DNA of 6,077 nt, taken from Desulfobacterales bacterium. GTDB lineage: Bacteria; Desulfobacterota; Desulfobacteria; Desulfobacterales; Desulfobacteraceae. Under the pieces are notes generated by a model. That model was not told the origin of the DNA. It ran no database searches and was given only the letters and a program-made list of their open reading frames with translations. Position numbers and translations under genes: made by a program. How positions within the stretch are numbered: position 1 is the first letter of the stretch; each line of letters starts with the position of its first letter. The stretch covers positions 1 through 6,077 of the forward strand of contig JAKSBM010000930.1 of the NCBI GenBank assembly GCA_022361135.1, given 5' to 3'. This document shows positions 5,714 through 6,077 of the stretch, in pieces.

Positions 5714-6077
5714 TTATCCCTTGAACCACCACCGTTCAATGGCCCGGTGGCTATCGGTTTCCAGAATGCCGGACAGGGGGCCCTGGCCGACCTTTTTGGA
5801 ACAGGCTTCCACATAATCCTTGTGAAAGGGGATGATGGTTCCGCCCTCATCCCTGAGGATCTGCTGGCACTCGGCATACATCTGGCTGCGCCGGGCCTCG
5901 TCCAATTCGGACCGGGCCTGGCTGACCAGACTGTCAAACTTGGAATGGGAAAACCGGCTTTCGTTCCATTTGGCATCCCCGGAATAGGCCACGGAGAGCA
6001 TCATATCCGCCGTGGGACGGGGGGCCCAAAAGCTGTTGCAAAAGGATTTTTTCAACCAGATATTGCTCCAATAGCCA
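5714..6077 (-). CDS. Peptide-type ABC transporter solute-binding protein (family 5), C-terminal 120 residues
   Basis: The C-terminal end of a periplasmic solute-binding protein of the DppA/OppA type (SBP bacterial family 5), which delivers peptides, or in some members nickel or sugars, to an ABC importer. The frame is open to the window edge and begins GYWSNIWLKKSF, so the TTG at 6055 is not the start; the signal peptide and most of the protein lie beyond. Family features in order are WAPRPTADMMLSVAYSG, KWNESRFSHSKFDSLVSQAR, the helix LDEARRSQMYAECQQILRDEGG, the strand TIIPFHKDYVEA, and the closing ERWWF just before the stop, as is usual in this family. The substrate cannot be decided from this end alone; peptides are favoured by the neighbouring dipeptidase. 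The stop is only six bases from that of pepD, so there is no separate terminator between the convergent genes. Confidence 0.9.
   Translation of the reverse strand, partial: GYWSNIWLKKSFCNSFWAPRPTADMMLSVAYSGDAKWNESRFSHSKFDSLVSQARSELDEARRSQMYAECQQILRDEGGTIIPFHKDYVEACSKKVGQGPLSGILETDSHRAIERWWFKG

Overview
The window is an ordinary-looking chromosomal stretch from a moderately G+C-rich Gram-negative bacterium. A YgiQ-type radical SAM protein, an FCD-type GntR regulator, a PepD-like dipeptidase and a family 5 solute-binding protein, with strong Shine-Dalgarno sites, fit a sulfate-reducing deltaproteobacterium (Desulfobacterota, Desulfobacteraceae-like). That placement is an impression from protein style and codon use, not a computed result. 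All six genes belong to known families. I see no phage genes, transposases, tRNA or rRNA genes, CRISPR arrays or toxin-antitoxin genes, and no stretch over 300 bases lacks a gene.

Layout. (1) 1-823 (+): C-terminal part of a YgiQ-family radical SAM protein, cut by the window edge. (2) 824-998: a 175-base gap with a perfect inverted repeat at 836-850 that looks like a FadR/GntR-family operator, and a good promoter at 907-935. (3) 999-1709 (+): a FadR-subfamily (FCD) transcription regulator. (4) 1706-2521 (-): a metallo-beta-lactamase-fold hydrolase, convergent with the regulator; the two genes share a TTAA in which each strand reads its own TAA stop. (5) 2522-2706: a divergent intergenic region with one promoter candidate per direction, a second operator-like site, a direct repeat and an A+T-rich palindrome. 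(6) 2707-4023 (+): a fold-type I PLP aminotransferase, followed by a strong hairpin at 4038-4066. (7) 4024-4231: a gap with a TTGACA promoter candidate. (8) 4232-5707 (+): a PepD-like M20 dipeptidase. (9) 5714-6077 (-): the C-terminus of a peptide-type ABC transporter solute-binding protein, convergent with pepD and only six bases away.

How the genes may work together. The clearest pairing is a periplasmic peptide-binding protein beside a cytosolic dipeptidase that would cleave imported peptides. The aminotransferase could then act on the released amino acids. The FCD regulator may control itself and the hydrolase/aminotransferase divergon, because similar GGTC(T)AACC sites lie upstream of the regulator and of the hydrolase. 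This regulatory link is inference. The points most worth a second look are these candidate operators, the palindrome in the aminotransferase leader, and an apparently lost metal-ligand histidine in the regulator. I found no convincing new biological system.
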